Source: Sorex araneus (lineage: Eukaryota; Chordata; Mammalia; Eulipotyphla; Soricidae). Taken from it: a stretch of 64,000 nt of DNA. The notes beneath the pieces were generated by a model that saw only the letters and a list, made by a program, of their open reading frames with translations, did no database searches and was not told the origin of the DNA. A program made the position numbers and the translations under genes. Positions within the stretch are counted from its first letter, which is position 1, and every line of letters starts with the position of its first letter. Location: NCBI RefSeq assembly GCF_027595985.1, contig NC_073305.1, positions 81,209,974 to 81,273,973 of the forward strand, in the 5' to 3' direction. Below are positions 46,301 to 56,025 of the stretch, piece after piece.

Positions 46301-49300
46301 TGTTTTTTTGTTTCTGATTCAAGTATCTTTGAGTTTAAAACATAGATTGATTCTTAATCATTGGTAACTTATTTTATTTTCTGTATAAATATAGTATACA
46401 GAATGTATAAATATAGTACTCAAATAATTTATAGTTTTTGGATACCAATTTTTAAGGTAAAACATGTCTTTTTTTTCTTGTAGGTTTTGGATCTCTCAAA
46501 TGGCATGGAAGAGATTGTGAACCCTGAGAATGTCTGGAATGGAATACCTAAATTGGATGAGTCCATCAAAGGTATGGCATGATATAAGTAGCAATTCATT
46601 TTAAAAGGTGACAAACTATTTTGAGAGTCTCTGTGTTTAAAGATAATGGTGAAAGATTATTGTAATAACAATAAGAAAATCACTCTTTCTGGATCTATAC
46701 TAAGTATTCCTTTGTGCAAACTAGTTACTAATAGAGTGGGTGTGGTACCCACTGTGCTTGGAGCTACTCTTAGCTCCATATACAGATGTCATAACCATAG
46801 GTTTTCAAGGGGCCTTGAAATGCCAAGTATTGAGCTGGAGTCAGCCACAGGCAAGATGAGCACCTTAACTCCTGTATTCTCTCTCTAGCCCCAAAATTCT
46901 ATCCCTTGATTTAATTTGAGATTTAAATTCATGAACTTTTGGAACATCTGTTTGATGAAGAAAATCTGAGAAAATGGTCCATTTAAAAAGGAGAAAGTAT
47001 CATTCACCTGTAATATATATACATTGATCAGTTTAGTTTTTTTAAAAAAAAATTTTCTGTTCATATGAAATCTGCATAATCACCTTAATCTTTTGGACAT
47101 AGCTCAATTCTATGTAGACTTTCATGTTCTTTTTTTTTTTTCCTTTTTGGGTCACACCCAGTGATACTCAGGGGTTACTCCTGGCTTTGCACTCAGGAAT
47201 TACTCCTGGCAGTGCGTGGGGGACCATATGGGATGCCAGGGATTGAATCTGGGTCGGCCGTGTGCAAGGCGAATGCCCTATCGACTCTGCTATCGCTTCG
47301 ACCCCAGACTTTCATGTTCTTTGTTAAAGCTGGCCAATATTAAATTTTTTGTATTGGTCAATGATCAGCCTGGTTAGGGTCACACCACAAATTGTGTCTC
47401 TTCTGTGTTTGGTGGTTCCAGTGTCAGTTTAGTTTTCAAAGCCTTTGATCAATTGTTTGGCCCTGCCCTGGAAGTCACTGAGTTTAGTTCAGATGTGAAA
47501 GATTTAATTCATTCTGTTCTTCATATGCATGATTCAGGAATGACGTTCAGAGTTAGATTTCTTCCTCTATAGTATCACTGTATCACTGTCATCCTTTGCC
47601 ATCGATTTGCTCGAGCAGGCATGAGTAACGTCTCCATTGTGAGACTTCTTGTTACTATTTTTGGCATATTGGATATGCCACGGGTAGTTTGCCAGGCTCT
47701 GCCATGCCCGTGCCAGTAAGATACTCTTGGTAGCTTGCTGGGCTCTCCGAGAGGGACAGAGGAATCAAACCTGGGTCGACCGCATGCAAGGCAAATGCCC
47801 TACCTGCTGTGCTATTGCTCCAGCCCTCTATAGTATAACTAGTTAAGTTTTCTTTCTGTGAAAGTGGCCTCCCAGGAGGTCTGAGAACCTTTTCTGGCAA
47901 TTTTTGGTCCTGAACTGGTAATTCAATGCAAGTACCCAAAGGTAAAGTGCTACTCAAAACTGTCATGATTTCCCAGGCCATCCCTGCAGATCTTAGGGGC
48001 ACCCAGGACTGCACCAAATAATGCTCTTAGGATCATGTGGTATTAAAGATTGACTCAGGGTTGCCCCATATGCAAGGGATGCACCTTTAACTCTTTCCTG
48101 TCCCTTAGAAGCTCAAATGTTTAAATATAGTTCCTTTGAGATATCCTCTCACACTTTCTGTCTTCCCAGGTCCTATTTAATGTAGCCCTCAAAGGTCTCT
48201 TTCTGATACTCTGGCAAGGAAAAATAAAAATTATTCTGTCCCTCAAGGTTTCTCTTAGTGTTATTTTAATTCAGATCTATTTGAACCTGCTTTTGTAGTA
48301 CAAAAAGATAGGGAAAAGAGATGGGGGAATATAATATCTATCCAACTTTTCAGATAACAGAGAATCCTACTTATGAATATGAAACAGGCAGACAGGGAAA
48401 CCCTGACAAATAAGTTTCTTCAAAGGTATTAGATAAATTCCTTGTCACCAGCTCTGAAGTAGCCCAAAGGCACGAAGACAGTGCCCCTTTGGAGATAGGA
48501 AGCTGTGTGACACCTCAGAAAGATGAACCCCTTTGCAACAGCAGAATTTCGAGAAGAAAAGAATCTGTGAGAACATGAGAGAGGGCCACCAGAAATTCAG
48601 ATCTCTTCCCCAAGACTATGTGTCTCTGCAAAATTCCTATCTACTCAGAAATAGCCAGGCAGAAGCAATTTGAGAAAAATCCTATAAAACCAACTTTGTA
48701 AACAGCATGCATTACCATTATGGGGTAACCGGTAAGTCAACATGGGATGTGTAATTTATTTATTTTACCTTATGGGGTACCCTCATCTCTCTTTCCTCTA
48801 GAGAAGCTCATGTTCTCTCTTAAACTCATCTTTGTATCTCCTCTCCTTCCCAGTTTTCTCCTCTCACTTCTCTCTCTGTCTCCTTTCTCTTGTCTTTCTT
48901 TATTTTTAGCATTAATAACTTAATTTTAATTTCCTTCACAAAATAGTTTTCATACTAAAAAAGATGCTTTTCGGGGCTGGAGCGATAAATAGTACAGCGG
49001 GTAGGGCATTTGCCTTTCATGCGGCTGACCTGGGTTCAATTCCTAGCATACCATATGGCCCCCTGAGCACCGCCAGGAGTAATTCCTGAATGCAAAGCCA
49101 GGAGTAACCCCTGTGCATCACCGAGTGTGACCCAAAAAGCGAAAGAAAGGAAAGGGAAGGGAAGGGAGGGGAGGGAAGGGAAGGGAAGGGAAAGAAGGAA
49201 ACAACATTCTTTAAGCAGAAGATAAAAAGACCAACAAAAGTAATGTGCCTACAGCACAGTCATATTATTTTTGGTAAGGGAATCTTTTGTCTCTGTCCCC

Positions 49301-52300
49301 TACCTTGCTCCTCCTGTTATATAAGTAAAACTCTCTTACTTCACTATTTGACTCCTTCAGAAATTCTTTTCTGCAAGAGTAGATAATGAACCTAAAAACC
49401 TGAGCAGAGGTTAGGACTGCTTTTCCTTTTTTTTAGCAAAATGCAATCTGTCACTCCAGCTTGAGGCCACAGATACCCAAGTACTTTTCCATGCCGCGTC
49501 AATCAAGTCAACTTCAGGTGCAGCTTGATGGTTTCCCAGTAGTGCTGGTGGTATGACAGGTGCTCGTGGCAGGCTTTCCAGTCCCCACCACGTTCTAATT
49601 CCAGGAAACTGCAGAGATTCAAGCCGAAGAGCAGTAAAACTCTTGTTTTCTTTCTCCCACTGCTGTCATTTAAGGAACCGTAGGACACCTGTATCATTTG
49701 GGGAACCATCCAAATCATCATATCATTTGACAAGACCCTTAGGTATTTGCAGTCATACATCAGTTCCAATGCCCAAAAATCTCCTTCTGGGATTTTAAAA
49801 TGCTCCACTGTGGCTACTGTCCCCAGGCAGTGGCATGGAGTTTCTCTCAAGATTGGAATGAGTTGGGACAGGGCACTTTCTTACAGTAGATAAATGTAAG
49901 TCAAAGATTTCTTCCATAGTTTTTGTCTTCTCTGTCACAGAAGTTCTGATTTGACTTAATCTCAGGTCAAAACCAGGAGACAAAGACAAAAAAAAAAAGT
50001 AGAAAAGAAAGACACTCAGCTCTATTATGAGTCATTATTTAAACTTCACTTTAGTCTAAAGGCACTTCAGCCTATTACTGTTTTACTTTTGAGAGTTCTT
50101 ACTCAGGAGATTGCTTTTTGTATTCTTTCCAGAACTTTCAGTAGTCATCAGTGTTAATAGAGAGGCTAATAGCTTAATTCTGTCTCAATTGCAATCAGAA
50201 GATTGTAGCTGCCTGGTACTACATGACATTAGTGGTTAGTAGTTTATTAAGCCCTCTGTCTTGTGTTGCACATTATGGTCATTAGAAATTTTTGACTATA
50301 AAAAAAGTGAACATCTCTCTTGATTCTGTAATTGCCTTTTTATTTACTTACCAAAAATGATAGCGTGCTTCACTGATATTGCATTCATATTTACTAAAAT
50401 GCTTTTCATTTATATTCTTTTCTTTTTCATTGTAGAAATGAAAATACAGTACTCAAATATATAGATATATACCTACAGGATTATATTTGGATAGATTAAC
50501 CTATACCTGTCTGGAGCGATAGCACAGCGGGTAGGGTGTTTGCCCTGCATGCAGCTTACCCGGGTTCGATTCCTCCATCCCTCTTGAAGAGCCTGGCAAG
50601 CTACCGAGAATATCTCACCCCCACGGCAGAGCCTGCCAAGCTACCCATGGCATATTCGATATGCCAAAAACAGTAACAAGTTTCACAATGGAGACATTAC
50701 TGGTGCCCGCTCGAGCAAATAGGGATGACAGTAATACAATGATCCTATACCTGTCAAGCAAAAGAGAGAGGTTTAAATTTATTTAAGTGAACATGAAATA
50801 ATTATACCTGACTTTAAAGCCAACCTAATTGAGAGGTAGTTTTATTAGGTTGTATTTTTTTTATTAGGCTATGACATGTAAGTTGTATTTTCCTCACGTA
50901 TGAGGTAATTCTTGATTTATGGATGCTTATCTACAAATTAGATGGTTTTCCTTAAAAAGTGACTATTGTGAGTTACTAAGTTATGTGTGGCTATTTTTTG
51001 TGTTCAAAGCACTATGAGTTGGGTGTTTCTGATTATACTTCTAAAAGAATTTTTCATCTGAGACCTGTTTTATTTCATCAAAAGAATATATTCTGGCGCA
51101 TATGCTGCCTGAGCCCGTGTGCTGCCTGAGCCCACGTGGCCGAGCACATGTGTCGCCCGCATCTCCCCCCTTGAGATGTGTACTTTCATGCCTTCGTGTC
51201 CAGTGCTAGGGTGTGTGTAGGGCTTCATCCACCCTTGGAGAAGCCGCGTTCTCTCTTGAGCGCGTTACTCCTACTGTTCTCTCTCCCACTTATCCCTTCC
51301 TCCTTCCCTCAGAAACCTCTGAATAAAATCTGGTACTTCACTAAAAAAAAAAAAAAAAAAAAAGAATATATTCTTATGAATTAACTTCTGTATAAACATC
51401 ATTACATGATGTTAATAGTTGTAGAAAAGATTGTTGGAGAAATAGTCCCTTAAGTCTAAGACAAATGTGGTCTTATGAATTAACTTCTGTATAAACATCA
51501 TTACATGATGTTAATAGTTGTAGAAAAGATTGTTGGAAAAATAGTCCCTTAAGTCTAAGACAACTGTGGTCACTTTTGAAAAGCAATATTTTGACAATGC
51601 ACTAAACAGGAGACTTACCAGGAGTTTGGGAGCTTGGAAAAGGAAACCATAGTTTTAGTTTGGAATATTTCAGTGAAACTATTCCAAAGAAATGAGTATT
51701 TGAAGACTAGAAAATATTCATGAAGTAATTTTTTCACTATAACATCAGGCTATCATGCTTTTAAAAAATTATTTTTTTCGCTTTTAAACATTTTTCCTAA
51801 TTTCTCTATGATTTTCTTTGTGATTTTAATTGTTCTGTGCCTAGAGCAAAGAATTGGTAGTAATCCAAACATTGCTTTTGTTAGGTTCCTTTTGTTACAA
51901 GTAGCAGGAAAAGATCTTTAAATCATGTCATCTAATAATACTATAATTAAATGTAACTTATGCTTTTAAAACAAAATACTTTTATCACCCAGAATATAGT
52001 GTTTTAAAGATTACATTACCCTGCATTCTCAAACAAAAATGGTTTTTCATCATACTGGGATTTAATAGTAAAATGAGTCAATAAAATGGTTTAATTAAGC
52101 TACCCGGGTGTATTGAATATGCCAAAAACAGTAACAATAAGTCTCACAATGAGAGACGTTATTGGTGCCCGCTCAAACAAATCGATGAGCAATGGGATGA
52201 CAGTGATTAAACAGTGACAGTGATTAAATGTGCTCATGGGATTAAACAAAAGGAGGGTTTATGTCTATATAATATATTTTTGTTGATTAAATTACTTTTA

Positions 52301-52877
52301 AAGTTAAAATTATGTATCTGATAAGTTTGTAAAAATTTTCTCAATGTTGACAAGTTCATATGTTAAATAATCTTTGTGTGCTGGATATCTTGTATCTTTT
52401 CTCCAGAATTTTAGTTTATATATATGATACAGTTCAGTTAGTTGCATAATATTAGTATTACATAATTGTACTCATAAGTAGCACATTGGTTCTTGGAGTT
52501 AAGATAATTGCAGATAAAACAGCTCTTGATAGTTTTAGTATTATGTAAAAAATACTAATTAAAGAGAACAAAGGGCTAACTGGTTATTAGCCTTATAACC
52601 ATTCAAATAAAAAGTAACATTTCAAATTCATATTTTGATAAATATGATAATAAGCATAGTGAGAACCAAAATACTAAAAACTTTTTAAAAAAACACCTGA
52701 GACTAATTCTCAGTATTACTTAGTAGAATATTCATTTGTCACCTCTCCCCATGTTTAAAAGATATTAGATTTGTAAAGGTACTAGTTATGTAAATACTTT
52801 TTTTTTGTTTGTCTTTCTTAACCTGAAATTTTTCTCCTCGAATTTTAGAAAAAGAGTCTGGAGGCAACATAGATTAA
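34333..52877 (+). CDS. TDRD6: TDRD6, tudor domain-containing protein 6, complete coding region
   Basis: Exons 34333-40375, 43798-43922, 46484-46571 and 52849-52877 join in frame (phases 1, 0, 1) to 2094 residues; human TDRD6 is about 2096. The protein is a germline scaffold of the chromatoid body in spermatids, where its tudor domains bind symmetrically dimethylated arginines of PIWI and spliceosomal proteins. Tudor cores are visible at about residues 313-365, 540-595, 815-875, 1035-1088, 1350-1410 and 1565-1622. A degenerate one lies at about 70-105 and another at 2029-2085. An acidic run sits at about 452-461, and a serine/acid-rich linker spans about 1690-2014. The start fits MCSTPGLPTPGAS, the known N-terminus, in Kozak context GCAGCCATGT. 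No stop or frameshift. Confidence 0.97.
40774..40905 (+). mobile_element. tRNA-derived SINE, shortened
   Basis: GAGCACAGCGGGTAGGGTGT and ACCCGGGTTTGATCTCTGGC; the 3' end is short and abuts the next SINE. Confidence 0.8.
40913..41168 (+). mobile_element. Composite SINE
   Basis: The head GACTGGAATGATAGCACAGC is followed by module text CCCGGCAAGCTACTGAGAGT and ACATTACTGGTGCCCGCTCA. A 10-base internal duplication (GACCCAGGTT twice) sits at the B-box. Confidence 0.9.
41318..41880 (-). mobile_element. Composite repeat, antisense
   Basis: The reverse complement reads as the element at 24228-24893: GC-rich 5' part at the right (CTGAGGGGCCCCGGGGAAGA on the plus strand), then ATGTTGGCCGTTGATGGGAT, and the SINE-like module at the left (TGGATTTGGCATATGAATAC). 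Diverged. Confidence 0.7.
42174..42400 (-). mobile_element. Composite SINE, antisense
   Basis: CACTGTCATCCCGTTGCTTA at the left and TATGCTATCACTCCAGTTC at the right bound a full antisense copy. Confidence 0.88.
43178..43328 (-). mobile_element. tRNA-derived SINE, antisense
   Basis: AATGCCCAGGGCTTACTCCT, CATGTGCAAGGCAAGTACCC and GCTTTGCTATTGCTCCAGCT. Confidence 0.82.
43798..43922 (+). CDS. TDRD6: TDRD6 coding exon 2
   Basis: Acceptor AAATTTGGCAG, donor GTAAGT. In frame with exon 1 (G|CT makes Ala2015) it encodes QPVNTYTLKGFTVGSKCVVW and then SSLRNTWSKCEILEIAEEGTR. GSKCVVW...TWSKCEI is the front half of the C-terminal degenerate tudor module. Confidence 0.93.
44036..44210 (+). mobile_element. 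tRNA-derived SINE
   Basis: GCATAGTGGGTAGGGTGTTT, GGGTTCGATTCCCAGCATCC and CATCACCGGGTGTGACCCCC, then a C-run and an A-run. Confidence 0.9.
44598..44787 (-). mobile_element. tRNA-derived SINE, antisense, consensus-like
   Basis: T-rich tail, TTTTTGGGTCACACCCGGCA, CCATATGGAATGCCGGGGAT and GTGCTATCGCTCTGGACCC. Confidence 0.92.
45488..45714 (-). mobile_element. Composite SINE, antisense
   Basis: TCACTGTCATCCCATTGCTC, GCTCGAGCGGGCACCAGTAA, TTTTTGGCATATCGAATATA and CATGCAAGGCAAACCCCTAC; truncated just before the last head bases. Confidence 0.88.
46484..46571 (+). CDS. TDRD6: TDRD6 coding exon 3
   Basis: Acceptor TTTTTTTCTTGTAG, donor GTATGG. It encodes VLDLSNGMEEIVNPENVWNG and then IPKLDESIK, the back half of the C-terminal tudor-like module. 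The usual V-D-Y/F-G-N core is replaced by LDLSNG. Confidence 0.93.
46738..46892 (-). mobile_element. tRNA-derived SINE, antisense, old
   Basis: Only partial order is left (GCTTGGAGCTACTCTTAGCT, CTGTATTCTCTCTCTAGCCC). Confidence 0.6.
47132..47305 (-). mobile_element. tRNA-derived SINE, antisense, exact target-site duplication
   Basis: Consensus-like antisense copy flanked by a direct repeat AGACTTTCATGTTCTTT (from 47116, and 47306-47322), so the insertion borders are secure. Confidence 0.95.
47572..47826 (-). mobile_element. Composite SINE, antisense, with target-site duplication
   Basis: TGCTCGAGCAGGCATGAGTA, GGCATATTGGATATGCCACG and GTGCTATTGCTCCAGCCC. The flanks share CTCTATAGTAT on both sides. 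Confidence 0.92.
48430..48950 (+). mobile_element. Possible LTR-like sequence
   Basis: GAAGCTCATGTTCTCTCTTA and the following pyrimidine-rich stretch resemble GAAGCCGCGTTCTCTCTTGA in the retroposed insert at 51095-51359, suggesting a shared LTR-like source. Borders and family are uncertain. Confidence 0.35.
48974..49145 (+). mobile_element. tRNA-derived SINE, consensus-like
   Basis: GGGGCTGGAGCGATAAATAG head, GCACCGCCAGGAGTAATTCC middle, GAGTGTGACCCAAAAAGCGA end. The tail has become a purine pentamer array. Confidence 0.92.
49141..49201 (+). repeat. (GGGAA)n purine microsatellite in a SINE tail
   Basis: AAGGGAAGGGAAGGGAGGGG-type array directly continuing the A-tail of the SINE. Confidence 0.9.
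49425..49990 (-). pseudogene. Possible processed pseudogene, parent unknown
   Basis: Two overlapping minus-strand frames look like one protein broken by a frameshift near 49800-49850. One reads KTKTMEEIFDLHLSTVRKCP, the next EGDFWALELMYDCKYLRVLS and ERGGDWKACHEHLSYHQHYW. A run of T at about 49426-49435 would be its poly(A). I do not recognise the protein. Coding-like wording without introns suggests retroposition, but this is inference. Confidence 0.35.
50511..50741 (+). mobile_element. Composite SINE
   Basis: TCTGGAGCGATAGCACAGCG, GGTTCGATTCCTCCATCCCT, GCATATTCGATATGCCAAAA and TTACTGGTGCCCGCTCGAGC. Confidence 0.92.
51095..51359 (+). mobile_element. Retroposed ~265-bp insert with poly(A) and target-site duplication
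   Basis: Flanked by AAAAGAATATATTCT at 51080-51094 and 51360-51374. It has AATAAA at 51322-51327 followed by a ~17-A tail from 51343. The body (TGCCTGAGCCCACGTGGCCG, CTCTTGAGCGCGTTACTCCT) is not the SINE family. CTGAATAAAATCTGGTACTT resembles LTR polyadenylation regions, so it may be a retroposed LTR-derived transcript. Confidence 0.8.
51373..51570 (+). repeat. 99-bp tandem duplication, 97/99 identical
   Basis: Units 51373-51471 and 51472-51570 both start CTTATGAATTAACTTCTGTA and differ at only two positions (GAGAA/AAAAA and AAATG/AACTG contexts). Confidence 0.97.
52099..52226 (+). mobile_element. Composite SINE, 5'-truncated
   Basis: AGCTACCCGGGTGTATTGAA, ATATGCCAAAAACAGTAACA and ATTGGTGCCCGCTCAAACAA; ends in repeated AGTGATTAAA units. 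Confidence 0.85.
52849..52877 (+). CDS. TDRD6: TDRD6 coding exon 4, last 8 codons and stop
   Basis: The acceptor CCTCGAATTTTAG precedes AAAAAGAGTC. In frame (G|AA = Glu2086) it reads KESGGNID and stops at TAA 52875-52877. It lies 6.3 kb from exon 3. The splice signals and phase are right, and the total length (2094) agrees with the family. Confidence 0.85.
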
Positions 52878-53435
52878 GAATGGATTCCTAAATGTTGCAA
52901 ATCTTTAAGAAGCTGATAAATAAGTATCAGTGCACCCAGACCAATGGAATAATCTAAAATATTGAAGATACATAGCACCAGAAGTTGTCATTTTTGAGAA
53001 CTGATAACGTGTCAAAAACAAAGTTGATCTCAGGTTGACTGTGTAGCGTATTTATAGTGATTTTGCTATAAATGCTTATTTGGAATCTTTACTCTCCTTT
53101 TATATATATGTTAATGTTTCTAATCAGTTGGGAGAATTTTTGTGTCTTTGTTTAAACAGATTGCTAAAACATTGCTCATATTTTGTATAAAACTATTTTG
53201 GTTTATTTTGAGTATAATATTTAAATTAAAATAGAATATTATAGGTTTTTGACAACTATATGATGCTACTTGTATGATGGCTTTGTTAGCAATAACTTCT
53301 TCAGAATGTTTGTTTTGTTTCTGAAGACTTCTTCATGTTATCTGCTAGTTAAACATTTGAATAATACTCTGTTTGAACTTGAAAATATTCTAATATGACT
53401 CAAGGTTTGAATAAAGTTTATTCTTAAAGGCACAA
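52878..53435 (+). other. TDRD6: TDRD6 3'UTR (probable)
   Basis: AT-rich sequence from the stop to a little past AATAAA at 53410-53415. Confidence 0.65.
53410..53415 (+). promoter_or_regulatory. Polyadenylation hexamer AATAAA for TDRD6
   Basis: Canonical hexamer about 535 bases past the stop, followed by a T-rich stretch. Confidence 0.65.
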
Positions 53436-53644
53436 TGGCTTCATTTTATTAAAAATAAAATAGGAAAATCTAATGATGTAACTTAGTTGCAGAACACATA
53501 CCTTACAAATATGATGCCAGTATTGATGCCTGGTACCACCCTCCCCTGCCAATAAGAAATAAGAAATAGAATTATGGAATGTTTATGATTTTTAAAGTCT
53601 CTGTACTAATGGAACTACTATTCTATATGTTGAACACTATAGTA

Positions 53645-53860
53645 ATATTAAGTGCTAGCTCTTATATATTGGTTACTCATCTGATATTCAAAATGCATTT
53701 TCTCATTTAATTCTTGATTCTGAAGTGCATATTAATATGTTTTATGGAGCAATTGAAACATTTTATGGAAGTTAAATCATTTGCCAGTGGTCAAAGAGCT
53801 CATGTGTCTCAAAGGTTTGATCAAACCCAGAATTATTAAATTCAAAGCCCATGCCTTTAG
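53645..53860 (+). repeat. MIR ancient SINE
   Basis: GCATTTTCTCATTTAATTCT, GTTAAATCATTTGCCAGTGG and TTCAAAGCCCATGCC follow MIR consensus order. Confidence 0.7.
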
Positions 53861-54020
53861 ACATGGTTTTGTGTATGGATTGTATTTGGCAAAGCATAGG
53901 TTCTAGCTTTATGATCTAAGTCTCAGCTGCAAACTGCTTATGGCATATATGATCTAAACAAATTATATAAAATCTCTAAGCCTTGAATTTCCTTCATCTG
54001 AAAATGGTAGCAATAAAACT

Positions 54021-54078
54021 TTCCTTATAAATGTTTTAAACATTAAACATTTCCTTATAAATGTTTAAACATTATGTT
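54021..54078 (+). repeat. 30-bp tandem duplication
   Basis: TTCCTTATAAATGTTT starts at 54021 and again at 54051, giving two adjacent near-identical units. Confidence 0.85.
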
Positions 54079-54138
54079 AGGTGCCTCAAAATAAGTTGGT
54101 GTACAATAAACATTTCCAGGTTTTTTTTTCCTATAAGT

Positions 54139-54288
54139 AGGACACAGAGATAGTACAGGGGTTAAGGCACTTACCTTACATGTAGCTGATCCCCAGTTTG
54201 ATCACCCTACACATGGGCTTCCAAGCACTGCCAAGAGTGATCTATAATCATAGAGCTAAGAGTAAATCCTGAGCACTGCTGGGTGTGC
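54139..54288 (+). mobile_element. tRNA-derived SINE, old
   Basis: GGACACAGAGATAGTACAGG, TTACATGTAGCTGATCCCCA and GAGCACTGCTGGGTGTG. Its tail has turned into the microsatellite cluster that follows. Confidence 0.78.
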
Positions 54289-54348
54289 ATCTCTGTCTGT
54301 CTGTCTGCCTGTCTGTCCCCCCCCCCCCGCCTCTCTCTCTCTCTTACA

Positions 54349-54431
<83 letters not shown>
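54289..54431 (+). repeat. Compound microsatellite (GTCT)n-C10-(CT)n-(CA)40
   Basis: GTCT units to 54316, a C-run, CT units, then about 40 uninterrupted CA dinucleotides from 54351. Confidence 0.97.
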
Positions 54432-54433
<2 letters not shown>

Positions 54434-54950
54434 CAAAACAATGAAATTTTCTGTAAAAGATAATCAGTATTGACTGTGATGGATTATTTTTGTAAATCTT
54501 AATTCAGTGGACATTTTCAGCAGTATTTTCTCTTTGGGTATTAGTTTGTATCCCCAGCAGAGAATGTTAAAGTGATACTATTAAATGAAAAACAGCAAGA
54601 GAACTGAAATATAGGTATAAATTTAGTAAGGATAAAATTTTCCCAGTAAGAGTAGGCAAGAGATGTTTGTGTGTGAAATGTGGAACCCTCATAGAAATAC
54701 TGAGAATTGAAAACCTTAAAAGCTGAATATATTCTAATAAAAACTAGATTTTGCATTAAACAGACTTGAGATGGATTAGTTTGTTTTTTGTTTATGTGAA
54801 AATAGAAACTTTTAGTTCATTCATTAGAGCAAGGAAATCTAATTCGTGAATTATCAGAAAAGGCCAGAGAAGATAAAATAGAGCTATACTATAGAAAACC
54901 TTCAGTATCATTCTAGAGTTATATCTTAACATTAATTAAAAAAAAATTAA

Positions 54951-55122
54951 GTTGGTAAGATGGCACAAGGGTTAAGGTAACTACCTCGCATGTAGCTGAC
55001 TTTAGTTGGGTCCCAGTACTGCATGTGATACCCTGAGTACCATCAGGAGCTACTCCTGGACACAGATCCAAGAGTAACCCCTGAGCAAGAACTGCTGAGT
55101 GTAGCCCAAAAACAGACAAAAA
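54951..55122 (+). mobile_element. tRNA-derived SINE, diverged
   Basis: GTTGGTAAGATGGCACAAGG, CTCGCATGTAGCTGACTTTA and GTAACCCCTGAGCAAGAACT. Confidence 0.78.
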
Positions 55123-55599
55123 GTTTGAATTTATTTTAAGAATGTTTGAGTCAGCAGCAAACACCAAATAAACTTAGTGCCTCAGGTTTATCCAAACAAT
55201 TGCAGCATCACATCACAGGTCACTGTCCTTGCCTATCTGACTCTGACCTACATTCAATATAGTTAAAAAAGATCTGCTTGCCGAACAGCTTTCACTGGGT
55301 GTGTGTTACTGCAACTCTCAGTTGCTGCTTATACTGTTGACTTGAACTCCATATCTGCTACCATGCACTAGGAACTGTGAGCTCTGGCCCAGATCCCAGA
55401 TCTCCTTGATCTCTTATTCTGTAGTGCTGTAGAGGGCACCCGTGACAAATTCCTAGCAGCCAGTCAGGCTCACACACTCAGAATTACAGGCACAGAATTG
55501 ATTTTGTGAATGTGAATTTCTGATAATAGGTCAGACGATGCTTGAATCTTTAGTGGAGAGCTCATGTAGTATCAGGTATTATAAATCGACAAATTAAAC

Positions 55600-56025
55600 T
55601 CCTCAAGCAAAAGGCACAAAGTGGATGGATCAAAACACAACCTTCTGCTCATAGAAGGTACACTTGAATTTTCACAATAGACAGACTCAGATTAAAAGGC
55701 TGAAAAGCAATCATATAGGCAAATGGTAGTCTAAAAAAATAAGCGTGGATGGTCATATTTGTATCAGATAAAATTGAGTTCAAACCAAAGCTAATAACAG
55801 GTGTACATTATATGTTAAAAGATTAGTATACTATTTATCAACTTATGCACCCAATGAGAGGCTAACAACATTCTTAAAGCAACTATAGAGACCTGAGGAA
55901 AGACATTGATAGCAGTACAATAGTTGCAGATTTTAACATTTCACTTTGCCATCTGTGAATATATCAACCAGATAGAAAACAATCATGAAACAATAGCCCT
56001 AAATAAGGAATTGGAAGAGCTGGTT
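55600..56025 (+). mobile_element. LINE-1 ORF2 fragment, decayed
   Basis: ATCAACTTATGCACCCAATG, ACTATAGAGACCTGAGGAAA and AACATTTCACTTTGCCATCT are L1 ORF2 text with stops. Confidence 0.65.

Larger units (their letters stand above)
43923..46483 (+). other. TDRD6 intron 2: SINEs
   Basis: Holds SINEs at 44036-44210, 44598-44787 and 45488-45714, plus an old SINE remnant at about 45197-45300. The stretch 45720-46480 is AT-rich with no recognised feature. Confidence 0.6.
46572..52848 (+). other. TDRD6 intron 3: SINEs, LTR-like sequence, pseudogene candidate, tandem duplication
   Basis: Contains SINEs (46738-46892, 47132-47305, 47572-47826, 48974-49145, 50511-50741, 52099-52226), LTR-like sequence at about 48430-48950, a possible processed pseudogene at 49425-49990, a retroposed insert at 51095-51359 and a 99-bp tandem duplication at 51373-51570. 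The stretches 50000-50500, 51580-52090 and 52230-52840 show nothing I can name. Confidence 0.6.

Noticed and set aside
54207-54473. ORFs made of Cys-Val or Thr-His repeats
   Set aside because: Translation of the (CA)n microsatellite.
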